Below are positions 17,349 to 26,740 of a stretch of 33,469 nucleotides of DNA, in pieces; within the stretch, counting starts at the first letter, position 1, and each line of letters begins with the position of its first letter. Origin of the DNA: Paenibacillus timonensis (GTDB taxonomy: Bacteria > Bacillota > Bacilli > Paenibacillales > Paenibacillaceae). The stretch lies in assembly GCF_009725205.1 (NCBI RefSeq), contig NZ_WNZY01000034.1, positions 1 through 33,469 of the forward strand. The letters are read 5' to 3'. Made by a program: the position numbers and the translations under genes. The notes beneath the pieces were generated by a model that saw nothing but the letters and a program-made list of their open reading frames with translations, made no database searches and had not been told where the DNA came from.

Positions 17349-18305
17349 TTACTGAAGCAAGTTCGGCAAATCGCTATCCGATTCCTCGGTATTGCTCTTG
17401 TACGGATACCCCGCCTCATAAGGCGCGACATGAATCCGAACATCAGTGATATGGGAAAATCGGTTTAGTAACAGCATTTTAGCTCGATTGGCGATGTCAT
17501 TGGCTTCCATAACGGTGATCTTGGGGTTAACGCAAATTTTGGCCGTCACGGTCACATAATGGCCGTTCTCCTGTGCCTTCAAATCGTCTACGGTGATCAC
17601 ACCATGCACGCGCTGTACCGTTTCTACCAATGAAGCGGCATCTTCTTCGCGGAGCTGCGGCGCAGACGAACCGTAGATGGAGCGCTTCACCAGCCGATAG
17701 ACTTGAAACAGCACATGCAAGGCTACGAGAATCGCTGCACTCGGTTCAAGATACACCATGGCCGGTAAATCCCAGGCTTGGCCTCCCATCGCTCCAAAGA
17801 CCCCGGCCAGTACAATGACGGAGGAGAACAGGGAATGACGGTGTTTCTCGACGATCGGTTGCAAGTCAAAACCCGCCTTCCTGCGGGAAGACCGCATCTT
17901 GATCTGAAACAGGGCCTCCCGTAAAGCCATGGACAGGAGCACGGCCGCCAAGACGAAGGTTTCCGGCGGAGCCGTATCTGCCTCGGCGATGTCGGTGAAA
18001 GCCGCAATCCCTAGCTCCACCGCGCCCATGAGCAGAAAGACGGAGAAGAAAATGGTTGGCAGCGGCTCGGGCGCCTCTTTGCCCGTAGGCGTCAAACCGA
18101 ACTGCCGTAAACGGAGATTTCCCGGGCCGGGCAGCCTAGCAGCGACGCCAGCGGCGGCATCATACGCGGAATATAAAGCCCCGCCCAGTAAAGCCAAGCT
18201 TCCATACAGCAGACCCACCGTCCCCAAGAATACGGTTAGGACGATATCCCCCACGATGCCGGGCCAGGCTGTGGGTGCCGGAATTACGGCTTGTTCTCGT
18301 GTCAT
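17349..18305 (-). CDS. CDF-like membrane protein with altered metal-site residues
   Basis: This 318-residue protein aligns with cation diffusion facilitators: about six hydrophobic segments, then a C-terminal cytoplasmic domain (about 225-300, ITVDDLKAQENGHYVTVTA ... DVRIHVAPY). Active CDF transporters bind Zn or Mn through a D-x2-H-x3-D type site on TM2 and H-x3-D on TM5. Here TM2 reads GGALYSAYD (41-49), so the first Asp and the His are replaced by Gly and Tyr. TM5 reads KHRHSLFSS (154-162), where my alignment gives K-x3-S. Transport by the usual mechanism is therefore doubtful; a changed substrate or a structural role is possible. The ATG at 18303 follows AGGAGG by 6 bases. It lies between secF and recJ, a position occupied by CDF genes in related genomes. 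Confidence 0.8.
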   Translation of the reverse strand: MTREQAVIPAPTAWPGIVGDIVLTVFLGTVGLLYGSLALLGGALYSAYDAAAGVAARLPGPGNLRLRQFGLTPTGKEAPEPLPTIFFSVFLLMGAVELGIAAFTDIAEADTAPPETFVLAAVLLSMALREALFQIKMRSSRRKAGFDLQPIVEKHRHSLFSSVIVLAGVFGAMGGQAWDLPAMVYLEPSAAILVALHVLFQVYRLVKRSIYGSSAPQLREEDAASLVETVQRVHGVITVDDLKAQENGHYVTVTAKICVNPKITVMEANDIANRAKMLLLNRFSHITDVRIHVAPYEAGYPYKSNTEESDSDLPNLLQ

Positions 18306-18346
18306 AATCACCCTCCTGATGCACGTAAAAACGGAAAAGTTGCGAA

Positions 18347-18368
18347 AGCCGCGTCATAAGACGCGGCT
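18347..18368 (-). terminator. Possible weak terminator after secF
   Basis: A perfect 9-base stem (AGCCGCGTC / GACGCGGCT) with a 4-base loop lies 52 bases past the secF stop. On the minus strand it is followed by a broken T-run (TTTCGCAACTTTT). It could attenuate rather than end transcription into the CDF-like gene. Confidence 0.45.
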
Positions 18369-18419
18369 CTATCCATATCCAGCTCATGTATTGGTGGTTC
18401 AATCAGGCATAACGGCCGC

Positions 18420-19316
18420 TTAGGATGCTTTGGCCGGTTTATGCTTTTGCTTGCTCTTCAGGACGAACCAGAGTGGGCTGGCGATAAAGATGGAAGAATA
18501 TGCCCCGAACAACAGGCCGATTACCATCGCCAGCGAGAACATCCGGATCGACTCCCCGCCCAGCAGGAAGAGGAAGAACGCAGCTACGAACACCGTTAAC
18601 GCGGTATACAAGGAACGCATGATCGTTTGCGCTACGCTTTGGTTTACCAGTTTGATCAGATCCTCGCGAGACTTCTGCTTGGAGAAACGCAGATTTTCCC
18701 GAATCCGGTCAAAGATAACGATCGTATCATTGATGGAGTAACCGATAATCGTCAATACCGCTACGATAAAGGTCAAATCAACTTCGAGCCGGAAAATGGA
18801 GAAGACGGCAATGACCATAAAGGCGTCATGCAGCAACGCTACGATCGCAGCCACAGCAAACCGCCACTCAAACCGGATGCTGACGTAAATGATAATCCCT
18901 AGGCAGGAGATCAAAACGGCATAAATTGCGTTGCGTGCCAGCTCCTTGGCCATTTCTGGGTCAACCGTATTCACCTCGAACGAAGCTTTATCGTCCAATT
19001 TCGTAATTTCCGCTTTCAGCTTCGCGTCATTATCTTCGCTAAGCACTTTCGTAAAACGGATGTTCATCCGGTCTTGTCCGGGACTGATGGTTGCCTCATT
19101 CTCATCGATGCCCAGATTCTTTAGAATCGGGCTGATTTGTTCGGCCGTCAACGGCTTGGACAGCGAGATATCTACATTAGATCCCGCTTTGAAGTCGACG
19201 CTATAGTTCAAGCCGAAAAACGACAAACAGATAAGGCCGGCAATCGTCAGAACGATAGACAGGGTGTAAAAGTATTTACTCAGATGGACGTAATCCAAAT
19301 TCTTTTTAAAGCTCAC
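18420..19316 (-). CDS. secF: Protein translocase subunit SecF
   Basis: SecF works with SecD to drive late steps of Sec export with the proton gradient. The 298-residue protein has six predicted membrane helices, with the first periplasmic domain between TM1 and TM2 (about 35-130) and the signature GYSINDTIVIFDRIREN before the last helices. I prefer the GTG at 19314-19316, giving MSFKKNLDYVHL, because GAAGGAG lies 10 bases upstream. GTG at 19323 almost touches that site. The start overlaps the end of secD by 11 bases, so translation is probably coupled. Confidence 0.94.
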   Translation of the reverse strand: MSFKKNLDYVHLSKYFYTLSIVLTIAGLICLSFFGLNYSVDFKAGSNVDISLSKPLTAEQISPILKNLGIDENEATISPGQDRMNIRFTKVLSEDNDAKLKAEITKLDDKASFEVNTVDPEMAKELARNAIYAVLISCLGIIIYVSIRFEWRFAVAAIVALLHDAFMVIAVFSIFRLEVDLTFIVAVLTIIGYSINDTIVIFDRIRENLRFSKQKSREDLIKLVNQSVAQTIMRSLYTALTVFVAAFFLFLLGGESIRMFSLAMVIGLLFGAYSSIFIASPLWFVLKSKQKHKPAKAS

Positions 19317-20559
19317 GAATGTCACGCTCCTTCACACCGAAGTACTTCGGTTTCAACAGCTTGCCGGCTTTTAGCAGCAGGTTCAGCAGGAAACGGGAGA
19401 GATAGATATTCGTGGCGATACTGAGTACGATTTCCACGATGAGCACCAAGGCAAAGCCTTTGACGGCCCCCGTACCATACGCATACATAACGGCCGCAAC
19501 GATGATCGTCGTAATCTGCGAATCCAGTACTGTACGCAGGGAATGCTTGTCCCCGGCTTTGACAGCAGACATAATGCTTTTGCCGGTCCGCATTTCCTCA
19601 TGAATCCGTTCATTGGTTATGATGTTGGCGTCAACCGCCATCCCGATCCCGAGAATGAAAGCCGCAATCCCCGGAAGGGTTAATGTAAAGTCCGCCCAAA
19701 CGAACACGAGAATGAGCAGCCAAGTATGCACGATCAGCGTAAACGCAGCAATCAAACCTGGAACCCGGTACATCCCAATCATGAATAACAGGATGAACAG
19801 CGAGCCGATCAGACCGGCTTCGATCGTTCTGTCCAGCGATTGTTTACCCAGGGTTGCTCCGACGCTTTGGGAATATTTCTCCGTCAGGTTCAATGGAAGC
19901 GCACCAAGGTTAATCTTATCGCGCAATTCCTTCGCTTTATCCAAATCACCGCCAACGCTGATTTGCGCAGACCCATCGGTCAAAACCGCTTGAACGACCG
20001 GATCGGAGACCAGTTCTTCGTTCATATAAATCGCCAAGGGTTGGCCCAGCAAGCGTTTGGTTACTTCGGCAAACTTCTCTTTGCTTTTCACTTTAATGCT
20101 GACAACCGGTTCATTCATTTGAGTGAATTCCAGTTTAGCCCCGTTGGCGGCAAAGTCCGTGCCGATCATTTCGATCTTGTTGTACTCGTCGGCATTTTTC
20201 TCTGTACCGTCCTTACTGCGGAACGTCAGCGAAGCAGGTTCTTTCATCGTCTTGCGTACCGTCTCTTCGTCGGTCACACCGGCCACTTTCAAACGGATCC
20301 GGTTTGTGCCTTCCGTCGTTACTTCCGGTTCGCTTGTCCCTAGCTTGTTGGCCCGATCCTCCAGGCTCTTCGCCGTTTGGATCAAGGACTCCTTCGTGAC
20401 CTGGCCTCCGCCTTCAAGCGGACTGGCTTCATATAGAATCTCAAAGCCGCCTTTCAGATCAAGGCCGAGACGTACGTTGTTTAACAGGTCGGGGGTTGTC
20501 CATGCCATGATGCCAAACGAGACAACCACGACGGTTATGAATGCGATAATTCTTTTCAT
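19306..20559 (-). CDS. secD: Protein translocase subunit SecD
   Basis: SecD partners SecF in the Sec translocon accessory complex of the plasma membrane. The 417-residue protein has TM1 at 5-22, the D1 motif RLGLDLKGGF (about 31-40), an extracytoplasmic domain to about 245, and five further helices with GIGMAVDANIITNERI near 305-320. SecD and SecF are separate here, whereas B. subtilis has a fused SecDF. The ATG follows GGGGAAAG at a rather long spacing. A very good promoter lies 40 bases upstream, making secD the first gene of the secD-secF-CDF-recJ-apt series. Confidence 0.96.
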   Translation of the reverse strand: MKRIIAFITVVVVSFGIMAWTTPDLLNNVRLGLDLKGGFEILYEASPLEGGGQVTKESLIQTAKSLEDRANKLGTSEPEVTTEGTNRIRLKVAGVTDEETVRKTMKEPASLTFRSKDGTEKNADEYNKIEMIGTDFAANGAKLEFTQMNEPVVSIKVKSKEKFAEVTKRLLGQPLAIYMNEELVSDPVVQAVLTDGSAQISVGGDLDKAKELRDKINLGALPLNLTEKYSQSVGATLGKQSLDRTIEAGLIGSLFILLFMIGMYRVPGLIAAFTLIVHTWLLILVFVWADFTLTLPGIAAFILGIGMAVDANIITNERIHEEMRTGKSIMSAVKAGDKHSLRTVLDSQITTIIVAAVMYAYGTGAVKGFALVLIVEIVLSIATNIYLSRFLLNLLLKAGKLLKPKYFGVKERDIREL

Positions 20560-20597
20560 CCCGTACTTCTTTCCCCTTTCAATTTCTCAATATTCCT

Positions 20598-20626
20598 ATT
20601 ATAGCGATGGCCGAAAAACCAGTCAA
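20598..20626 (-). promoter_or_regulatory. secD promoter (sigma-A type)
   Basis: On the minus strand TTGACT (20621-20626), a 17-base spacer and a perfect TATAAT (20598-20603) lie about 40 bases upstream of secD and just past the comN terminator. A further TTGACA (20639-20644) lies upstream. Confidence 0.8.
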
Positions 20627-20664
20627 TTTATCTAATATTGTCAATTTGATTAACGACCGGCACG

Positions 20665-20697
20665 AAAAAAAAGATCCCATTCAATCTAAACGGGATC
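20665..20697 (-). terminator. comN terminator, overlapping the stop codon
   Basis: GATCCC (20692-20697) pairs with GGGATC (20673-20678) around a 13-base loop, and eight T follow on the minus strand. The upstream arm lies in the last codons of comN and the TGA stop (20681-20683) is in the loop. Confidence 0.75.
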
Positions 20698-20938
20698 CCC
20701 GATAAGCGGACATCGTCATATAGTTCATAAACTGGGTTACTTTCAGAGAAAGAATGTCATTGACCAGTTGATACAAGGGAGGGACTCCGCCCTTCTCGTA
20801 TTTATGGCTGATACACTCCCAAATGTCAGGTCCAGTGATATGCTCGTACCCGATTAGCTGGAATTCTTCGGCTTTGCTACGGCACAAGCTTTCGACAGCC
20901 TCGTTCAATTGTTGGTCCGTCATTTGATCTTCAGCCAC
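20681..20938 (-). CDS. comN: Post-transcriptional regulator, ComN family
   Basis: This is a small soluble protein of 85 residues. ComN in B. subtilis acts post-transcriptionally on the comE operon and is linked with DivIVA at the cell poles. The family core is clear: GYEHITGPDIWECISHKYEK (about 30-49) and YQLVNDILSLKVTQFMNYM (about 56-74). The start is GTG at 20936-20938, well spaced from AAGGAGG. It sits between spoVB and secD as in other Bacillales, and its terminator overlaps its own stop codon. Confidence 0.88.
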   Translation of the reverse strand: MAEDQMTDQQLNEAVESLCRSKAEEFQLIGYEHITGPDIWECISHKYEKGGVPPLYQLVNDILSLKVTQFMNYMTMSAYRGSRLD

Positions 20939-21062
20939 GCTTCAAGCCTCCTTCGAAAACCCGTCTTATTACATTCTACCCTAAATCTCCGAATCCTGCT
21001 TAGAAGAGTTCTTCCATTTTCAAAACTTGCAAAAAAGACAAGTCATGAACCGGGACAGGTTT

Positions 21063-21093
21063 GTCATATCCATGAAGAGAGAGGTTGTACAGC
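21063..21093 (+). promoter_or_regulatory. Candidate sigma-E promoter of spoVB
   Basis: GTCATATC (21063-21070) matches 7 of 8 positions of the sigma-E -35 consensus. About 15 bases on, TGTACAGC (21086-21093) resembles the -10 CATACAnT at four positions. Sigma-E control of spoVB is known in B. subtilis; the -10 match here is weak. Nothing else is evident between 20939 and 21177. Confidence 0.35.
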
Positions 21094-21177
21094 CTCGTTT
21101 ACGAGTTTATTAGGCAGCTTATCGGCATCGAGTTTTTGCCAGATCCAACGAGCGCTGCAGGGGGAGTGGAGTTTCGA

Positions 21178-22797
21178 TTGAATAAACAAACCTTTATCCA
21201 GGGTACGATGATCCTGTTGGTGGCAGGGATCGTGAACCGCCTCCTGGGCTTCATTCCACGCATCATGCTGCCCCGTGTGATCGGGGCCGAAGGCGTTGGG
21301 CTGTACCAGCTCGGATATCCGTTTTTTCTCGTGCTGGTTACGATTATTACCGGCGGTATTCCTCTCGCCGTGGCTAAGCTGGTGGCAGAAGCGGAATCCT
21401 CGGGCAAGCCGGAGCGATCTGTGTCGATTTTGCGGACAAGCTTGGTGTTTACAACGGCAGCCGGCTTTCTTTTTACTTTTCTCTGTTTATTTGGCGCCCC
21501 CTGGGTCACCAAGTATGTTCTCACCGATCCACGTGTTTATCATACGTTTATCGCCATGAGTCCAATGATCATCATCGTTTCGGTATCATCGGTCTATCGC
21601 GGGTATTTCCAGGGGAAGCAGGATATGATCCCCTCGGCGGTTTCCTCGATCATGGAGACGGTCGCCCGAATCATCGGTGTCCTCTGGTTTTCTTACTTGC
21701 TCCTCCCTATGGGGATCGCCTACGCAGCCGCAGGGGCGATGCTTGGCGTCGTAGCCGGCGAAGTGGTCGGCATGGGCGTCTTGCTGTGGCAATACCGCCG
21801 ACTGCAGCGGCGGGAGCGATTGGAGTCCTCCAAACCAAGCGCCATCACGGATCTCCCCACGGACATCGCCAACTCGGACGAACCTTTAACCTCCACCGAA
21901 TCTCCGTTTGGAGCCACACTGCGCCGGATTCTGCGCATCGCCATACCGGTGACAGGCAGCCGACTAGTCGGTTCGTTATCCTACCTGCTGGAGTCGATCA
22001 CGACCGCGCGAAGTCTGGCAATCGCCGGTGTAGGGGTCGCCGTGGCCACCTCCCAGTACGGAGCGCTGCAGGGGATGATCATCCCACTACTTCTGCTTCC
22101 CGGGGCGCTGACGTCTTCGCTTGCCGTATCGCTGGTTCCCTCCCTGGCCGAAGCCCAGGCACGCGGAGATGTCAAAACGATCCATTTACGACTGCATCAA
22201 TCCATACGGCTTGCCCTCGTTACCGGTGCTCCGTTTGCCGCGATCATGTTCGTGCTGGCTGAACCGATTTGTAGGCTGGTTTATAACGATGACTCCATCG
22301 GAGGCATGCTTAAGATCATGGCGCCATTTGCCCTCTTGCTGTATATCCAAACACCGCTCCAGGCCACGTTGCAGGCTCTGGACAAACCGGGGCGTGCGCT
22401 CATCAATACGCTGGTTGGGGCTATTATCAAAATTTCCCTGATCTTCTACCTTGCCTCCAATCCGGCGCTAGGTATCTACGGTGCGATTATCGCGATTATC
22501 GTCAACTTTATCATCGTTACAGTCATGCACGGGTACAGCGTGTCCAAGACCCTTCGCTACCGTTTGCCCTTCCTTGATATGCTCAAGGTTAGTGCTGCAA
22601 TGGTCATTATGGCTGCCGCCGCTGACTATTTCTATAAGAACCTTGTCCTCAGCTCACAGATGGGATGGCAATTCTTAATAGCGGCGATGCTGTCCGGGTT
22701 GCTGTATTTAGCTCTTGCCGGAATCATGGGATTGTTTGATCTTCAGGACCTCAAGCGGCTTCCCATCTTTGGCAAATGGTTCCGAAACCGAATGTAA
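21178..22797 (+). CDS. spoVB: Stage V sporulation protein B (MOP-superfamily lipid flippase)
   Basis: SpoVB is a polytopic membrane protein of the polysaccharide/lipid II flippase group, needed for spore cortex peptidoglycan. The 539-residue product has about 14 hydrophobic segments and the family start NKQTFIQGTMILLVAGIVNR followed by VIGAEGVGLYQLGYP. A hydrophilic loop with Glu, Ser and Asp lies near residues 215-245. I chose TTG at 21178-21180 because GGAG precedes it by 6 bases and the next residues match SpoVB N-termini; the longer upstream frame has no ribosome binding site. It is one of two plus-strand genes inside a minus-strand block and ends 10 bases from the opposing DUF421 gene with no terminator between. 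Confidence 0.92.
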   Translation: MNKQTFIQGTMILLVAGIVNRLLGFIPRIMLPRVIGAEGVGLYQLGYPFFLVLVTIITGGIPLAVAKLVAEAESSGKPERSVSILRTSLVFTTAAGFLFTFLCLFGAPWVTKYVLTDPRVYHTFIAMSPMIIIVSVSSVYRGYFQGKQDMIPSAVSSIMETVARIIGVLWFSYLLLPMGIAYAAAGAMLGVVAGEVVGMGVLLWQYRRLQRRERLESSKPSAITDLPTDIANSDEPLTSTESPFGATLRRILRIAIPVTGSRLVGSLSYLLESITTARSLAIAGVGVAVATSQYGALQGMIIPLLLLPGALTSSLAVSLVPSLAEAQARGDVKTIHLRLHQSIRLALVTGAPFAAIMFVLAEPICRLVYNDDSIGGMLKIMAPFALLLYIQTPLQATLQALDKPGRALINTLVGAIIKISLIFYLASNPALGIYGAIIAIIVNFIIVTVMHGYSVSKTLRYRLPFLDMLKVSAAMVIMAAAADYFYKNLVLSSQMGWQFLIAAMLSGLLYLALAGIMGLFDLQDLKRLPIFGKWFRNRM

Positions 22798-22807
22798 TCC
22801 GCTGTGA

Positions 22808-23521
22808 TTATTTCTCGTCCATTGCATTGATATAAAGCTTTCCTTTATGATCGATGCTGCAAAAGAACACCTGTTTAAAATCCGTCAATCCCTTCGACTG
22901 GATTTGATTTTTCAGCCAAAAGCGGGTTTTCCCGATTTGCTTCAGGTTTTCATCGTTCACCTTGCCATCCATAATGAGCGGCAACGGAAGCGCCTCGAAT
23001 TTGATTTTCGCGGACAGACGGGCTTCCCGTTTTGGGGCTTGTTGCCCCCCCTTCCCTTGTTCGAACTTGTCCTTGGGAACCACGCTTAGTTGTCCGCTCG
23101 TTTCCAATACGGCAAATTCGACGTCGGCTACGCTATCGACCTTTTGCGAGCGCAACTGCATCAGCAAATCGTCCAAATTATAGCGCTGACGCCTCATTTC
23201 TTTCCGGTTGATTTGCCCATTTCGAATGATGACGCTCGGTTTGCCGTCAAACCACAACCGCACCCTGCGAAACCGGAGCGACAGCATCGCGATCGCAATT
23301 TGGATCAGCAACAACGTCAGCATGGGGACAATTCCGTCATAGATCGGCCGATCGATATCTTCCAGGGCAAAAACGGCGATTTCCGCGATCATGACTGAGA
23401 TCACCAGGTCGAAGATGGATAGCTCGCCGATTTCTCTTTTTCCCATAATACGCATGACTCCGAACACCATGAAATACATCAGGACGGTTCGGAAGATATG
23501 GTTTGCCATATGCTCAACCAT
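22808..23521 (-). CDS. DUF421 (YetF/YrbG-type) membrane protein
   Basis: This 237-residue protein has three N-terminal membrane helices (about 8-90) containing MRIMGKREIGELSIFDLVIS, the hallmark of DUF421. A cytoplasmic part follows with KPSVIIRNGQINRKEMRRQR and YNLDDLLMQLRSQKV. A linker rich in Lys, Gly and Gln (about 155-170) leads to a second small domain, KTRFWLKNQIQSKGL. Function is unknown; relatives in Bacillus are often expressed during sporulation. The ATG at 23519 follows GAGGAGG by 8 bases. It is convergent with spoVB and divergent from the small membrane protein at 23741. Confidence 0.9.
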   Translation of the reverse strand: MVEHMANHIFRTVLMYFMVFGVMRIMGKREIGELSIFDLVISVMIAEIAVFALEDIDRPIYDGIVPMLTLLLIQIAIAMLSLRFRRVRLWFDGKPSVIIRNGQINRKEMRRQRYNLDDLLMQLRSQKVDSVADVEFAVLETSGQLSVVPKDKFEQGKGGQQAPKREARLSAKIKFEALPLPLIMDGKVNDENLKQIGKTRFWLKNQIQSKGLTDFKQVFFCSIDHKGKLYINAMDEK

Positions 23522-23740
23522 GGGCAATCCCTCCTCGATCTAGAAGTTCGCACAAGACATGGTATAGCTATTCTGACCGCCCCTTCTCCTTTCCATGCGA
23601 AATATCACAGGTTAAAATGCGGGAAGCTTGCAATAATCTTCCTCGCTCAATTTGGCCAAGTCAGGTCTATCTGGGAAAGCTTGACCATAAAATGGGGTAA
23701 AACGTCTGTCGTAGACATTGAAGACAGGAGGCCGACCACA

Positions 23741-24133
23741 ATGCATTTGTTCCGCCGATTTTTCGGGATTCGTTTGTCTCAACCCACCGTAGCCGGGTTA
23801 TGGTATGGATTTTTGTGGATGATGATTGGCGCATTGATTTTATCCTTATTACTCCAAGGAGACATGCTGGAAGAGTTCGAAATGACGTTATATACCTATC
23901 TCGTGCATGTAGCTGCCGTCTTGTTCGGGGGGATCGTATCCGGCAAACGCGCGAAACAGAAAGGATGGTATCAAGGGGCTCTGACCGGAGCACTTTATGT
24001 GCTGCTTTTGCTGCTGATCAGCTTTCTAGCCATGGATACGTCCCTAGGCTTTCAGGAATGGGCTTTGATCCTGCCGGGGTTTGTCATTGGTGCCATTGGG
24101 GGAATGATCGGGGTAAATTTGGGTCGAAAATAA
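23741..24133 (+). CDS. TIGR04086-type small membrane protein (YrzE-like)
   Basis: This 130-residue protein has four predicted membrane helices (about 18-40, 48-66, 78-98, 106-126) joined by short loops, with SGKRAKQKGWYQGALTGALY between helices 2 and 3. It matches the family found next to yajC in Bacillales, function unknown. The ATG is preceded by AGGAGG (23726-23731) at 9 bases; the open frame extends upstream but has no better start. It ends at a strong bidirectional terminator. Confidence 0.85.
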   Translation: MHLFRRFFGIRLSQPTVAGLWYGFLWMMIGALILSLLLQGDMLEEFEMTLYTYLVHVAAVLFGGIVSGKRAKQKGWYQGALTGALYVLLLLLISFLAMDTSLGFQEWALILPGFVIGAIGGMIGVNLGRK

Positions 24134-24147
24134 TCTGAGGTATATAA

Positions 24148-24180
24148 GAAAAAGAGCCTGTTCGCAACAGGCTCTTTCTT
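24148..24180. terminator. Bidirectional terminator for the YrzE-like gene and yajC
   Basis: A perfect 12-base stem (AAAGAGCCTGTT / AACAGGCTCTTT) closes a 3-base loop, with A-rich and T-rich flanks on both sides. It ends the ruvC-to-yajC transcript on one strand and the small membrane protein gene on the other. Confidence 0.9.
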
Positions 24181-24198
24181 GGTTTGTCTTTATCGCGA

Positions 24199-24504
24199 TT
24201 AACCTTCCGACTCTTTAATGGCGTGACTGATCGCGCTGCGGTCAAACGTCAGCTTGGTTACATCATTGACGCGAAGCACTACCGTGTCGTTAGTAAGCTC
24301 CATAATCGTCCCATGCAGACCACCGATCGTCACGATCTTGTCGCCTTTCTTAAGAGCGTTCAGCATCGTAGAGCGCTGCGATTGCTTTTTCTTCTGCGGG
24401 CGAATCAGTAGGAAGTAAAAAACGGCGATCATAATTACAAACGGAATGATCATGGTGACCAGCGAACCGCCGGCCGGCTGTTGTGCGGCATACTGAAAGA
24501 ACAT
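24199..24504 (-). CDS. yajC: Preprotein translocase subunit YajC
   Basis: YajC is a small accessory protein of the SecDF-YajC complex. The 101-residue protein has one membrane helix (about 17-38, MIIPFVIMIAVFYFLLIRP), a basic stretch (QKKKQSQRSTMLNALKKGDK) and the conserved IVTIGGLHGTI cytoplasmic segment. The ATG follows AAAGGGGG. It follows tgt by 37 bases as the last gene of its transcript, about 4 kb from secD. Confidence 0.96.
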   Translation of the reverse strand: MFFQYAAQQPAGGSLVTMIIPFVIMIAVFYFLLIRPQKKKQSQRSTMLNALKKGDKIVTIGGLHGTIMELTNDTVVLRVNDVTKLTFDRSAISHAIKESEG

Positions 24505-24541
24505 GTCTTATCCCCCTTTCTAAAATCGCTAACGGTATAGC

Positions 24542-26732
<2,191 letters not shown>

Positions 26733-26740
26733 CGGTTTAT

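Noticed and set aside
21040..21067. GACAA / TTGTC hairpin with a T-run on the minus strand before spoVB
   Set aside because: No minus-strand transcript should end there; the stem is short.
21085..21177. N-terminal extension of spoVB
   Set aside because: It has no ribosome binding site, overlaps the candidate promoter, and family N-termini begin at the later TTG.
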